Source: DASRSS01 sp035656335 (GTDB taxonomy: Bacteria > Actinomycetota > Actinomycetes > Mycobacteriales > Jatrophihabitantaceae). Taken from it: DNA of 7,056 nucleotides. This document shows positions 6,183 through 7,056 of the stretch, piece by piece. Location of the stretch: NCBI GenBank assembly GCA_035656335.1, contig DASRSS010000247.1, positions 1 to 7,056 of the forward strand, written 5' to 3'. Under the pieces are notes generated by a model. The model saw only the letters and a list, made by a program, of their open reading frames with translations. It was not told the origin of the DNA and did no database searches. The translations under genes and the position numbers were made by a program. Within the stretch, counting starts at the first letter, position 1. Every line of letters starts with the position of its first letter.

Positions 6183-7056
6183 TCAGCGCGCGTCGTATGC
6201 GTCGATGAGCGCGGTGTAGTACGGGTGGTCGTGGATCGCTGCGACGTCGATCAGGTCGGTGGCGACGTCCGCGCTGCCGGTGAGCGCGCGTTGTGCCAGG
6301 GCCGCCGCGCCGAGGGCACTGGGTTCCGGCGTGGTGACGACGCGCAGGTCGCGCTGCAGGATCGCCGCGCGCAGCCGCTGCCACCCGTCGTGCAGCGCGG
6401 CCGGCCCGGCCACGGTCAGCTGCCGGACGGACGTGCCGCTGGCCCGCTCGAGCAGCGCGAGGGCATCGCGCGCGGACACCGCCAGCCCCTCGCTCAGGCA
6501 GCGCAGCACGCCGTCGGCGTCGACGTCCAGCGGCAGCCGGTCGAAGGACGCTGTCGCGAGCTCGGGATCGATCGTGCACAGCGGGAGATCGGCGGCGCGA
6601 TCGCGTTGCGGCGCCGGGCTGAACCAGGCGTCGCGCAGCTCGCCGCCGGCATTCAGCAGCGCGCGCCAGTTCGCGAACAGCTGCCCGGCGGCGAGGCCGC
6701 GGTGCACGTAGTACGTGCTGTCGTCGACGAAGCAGCCGACGTCGACGGGTAGCCCCGCCGCGTCCGGGACGGTGTCGGTGAGCACCAGCTGGGCCTCGGC
6801 GGTGCCGACCGACAGCATCGCGTCGCCCGGGCTGCGCACGCCGCTGGCGAACGCGGCCGCGAAGTGGTCGTGCGCGCCGCTGACGAGCTGCACGTCGTTG
6901 CCCAGTCCGAGCGCGCCGGCGAGCTCGGGCGTCAGCGTGCCGATCACCTGGCCGGACGGAACCAGCTCGGGCGCGAGCGCCGTCCAGTCGCCGGCCCAGG
7001 CCAGAGCCTCGGTGTCGAACGTCCGGTCGGCCAGCACGAACGCGCCGGTGCGTGAG
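6183..7056 (-). CDS. FGGY-family carbohydrate kinase, C-terminal part (5' end outside window)
   Basis: The frame is open to the window edge and its first visible residues, SRTGAFVLADRTFD, match the SRT segment at the end of the FGGY N-terminal domain. The real start is therefore beyond 7056, and the GTG at 7037 is internal. About 290 residues are visible, covering the C-terminal actin-like domain. SGAHDHFAAAFASGV (visible residues about 59-73, GAC codon at 6867-6869) holds the Asp that serves as catalytic base in xylulokinase and glycerol kinase. AMLSVGTAEA follows as a phosphate-binding loop. LTVAGPAALHDGWQRLRAAIL aligns with the usual GGGA-S-x-x-W ADP loop but lacks the GGGA form. PEPSALGAAALAQRAL is the conserved closing helix. 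The kinase phosphorylates a sugar or polyol with ATP, but the determinants of substrate lie mostly in the missing half. It is the most upstream gene visible in the operon. Confidence 0.87.
   Translation of the reverse strand, partial: SRTGAFVLADRTFDTEALAWAGDWTALAPELVPSGQVIGTLTPELAGALGLGNDVQLVSGAHDHFAAAFASGVRSPGDAMLSVGTAEAQLVLTDTVPDAAGLPVDVGCFVDDSTYYVHRGLAAGQLFANWRALLNAGGELRDAWFSPAPQRDRAADLPLCTIDPELATASFDRLPLDVDADGVLRCLSEGLAVSARDALALLERASGTSVRQLTVAGPAALHDGWQRLRAAILQRDLRVVTTPEPSALGAAALAQRALTGSADVATDLIDVAAIHDHPYYTALIDAYDAR

Noticed and set aside
3582..7056. An erythritol-type kinase/dehydrogenase (EryA/EryB-like) operon
   Set aside because: EryB is a GlpD-like enzyme, whereas both flavoenzymes here carry the GRNGG motif and layout of the amine-oxidase DAO group, so the analogy does not hold on visible evidence.

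Overview
This is a dense, very GC-rich window with strong G/C preference at third codon positions and GTG starts. That points to an actinobacterium (Actinomycetota). The genus cannot be fixed from the sequence, and no mobile element, RNA gene, CRISPR array or long repeat was found.

The layout has three blocks. (1) Positions 1-3134, minus strand: a lipoprotein N-acetylmuramoyl-L-alanine amidase of the zinc Amidase_3 type (2286-3134), followed after about 60 bp by the first 742 codons of a large AAA-type ATPase regulator of the LuxR/LAL kind (1-2226). The regulator's 3' end lies outside the window. (2) Positions 3185-3577, plus strand: a single small gene of the DUF2237 family. It is divergent from the amidase across only 50 bp and convergent with the next block across only 4 bp. 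(3) Positions 3582-7056, minus strand: a compact three-gene operon. Reading 5' to 3', it holds the C-terminal part of an FGGY-family carbohydrate kinase, then two different DAO-type FAD-dependent oxidoreductases. The second oxidoreductase starts with a GTG that overlaps the stop codon of the first by 4 nt.

Together block 3 looks like a small catabolic operon: phosphorylation of a sugar or polyol, plus oxidation of amine-type substrates by two flavoenzymes. The substrate cannot be read from the sequence, and the rest of the operon lies beyond position 7056. Block 1 pairs a cell-wall hydrolase with a large signal-responsive ATPase regulator; whether they are functionally linked is unknown. Every inter-gene gap is under 65 bp, so no unexplained non-coding stretch exceeds 300 bases. 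I see no clearly new defence or mobile system here. The most open points are the kinase plus paired-oxidoreductase operon and the DUF2237 protein of unknown function.
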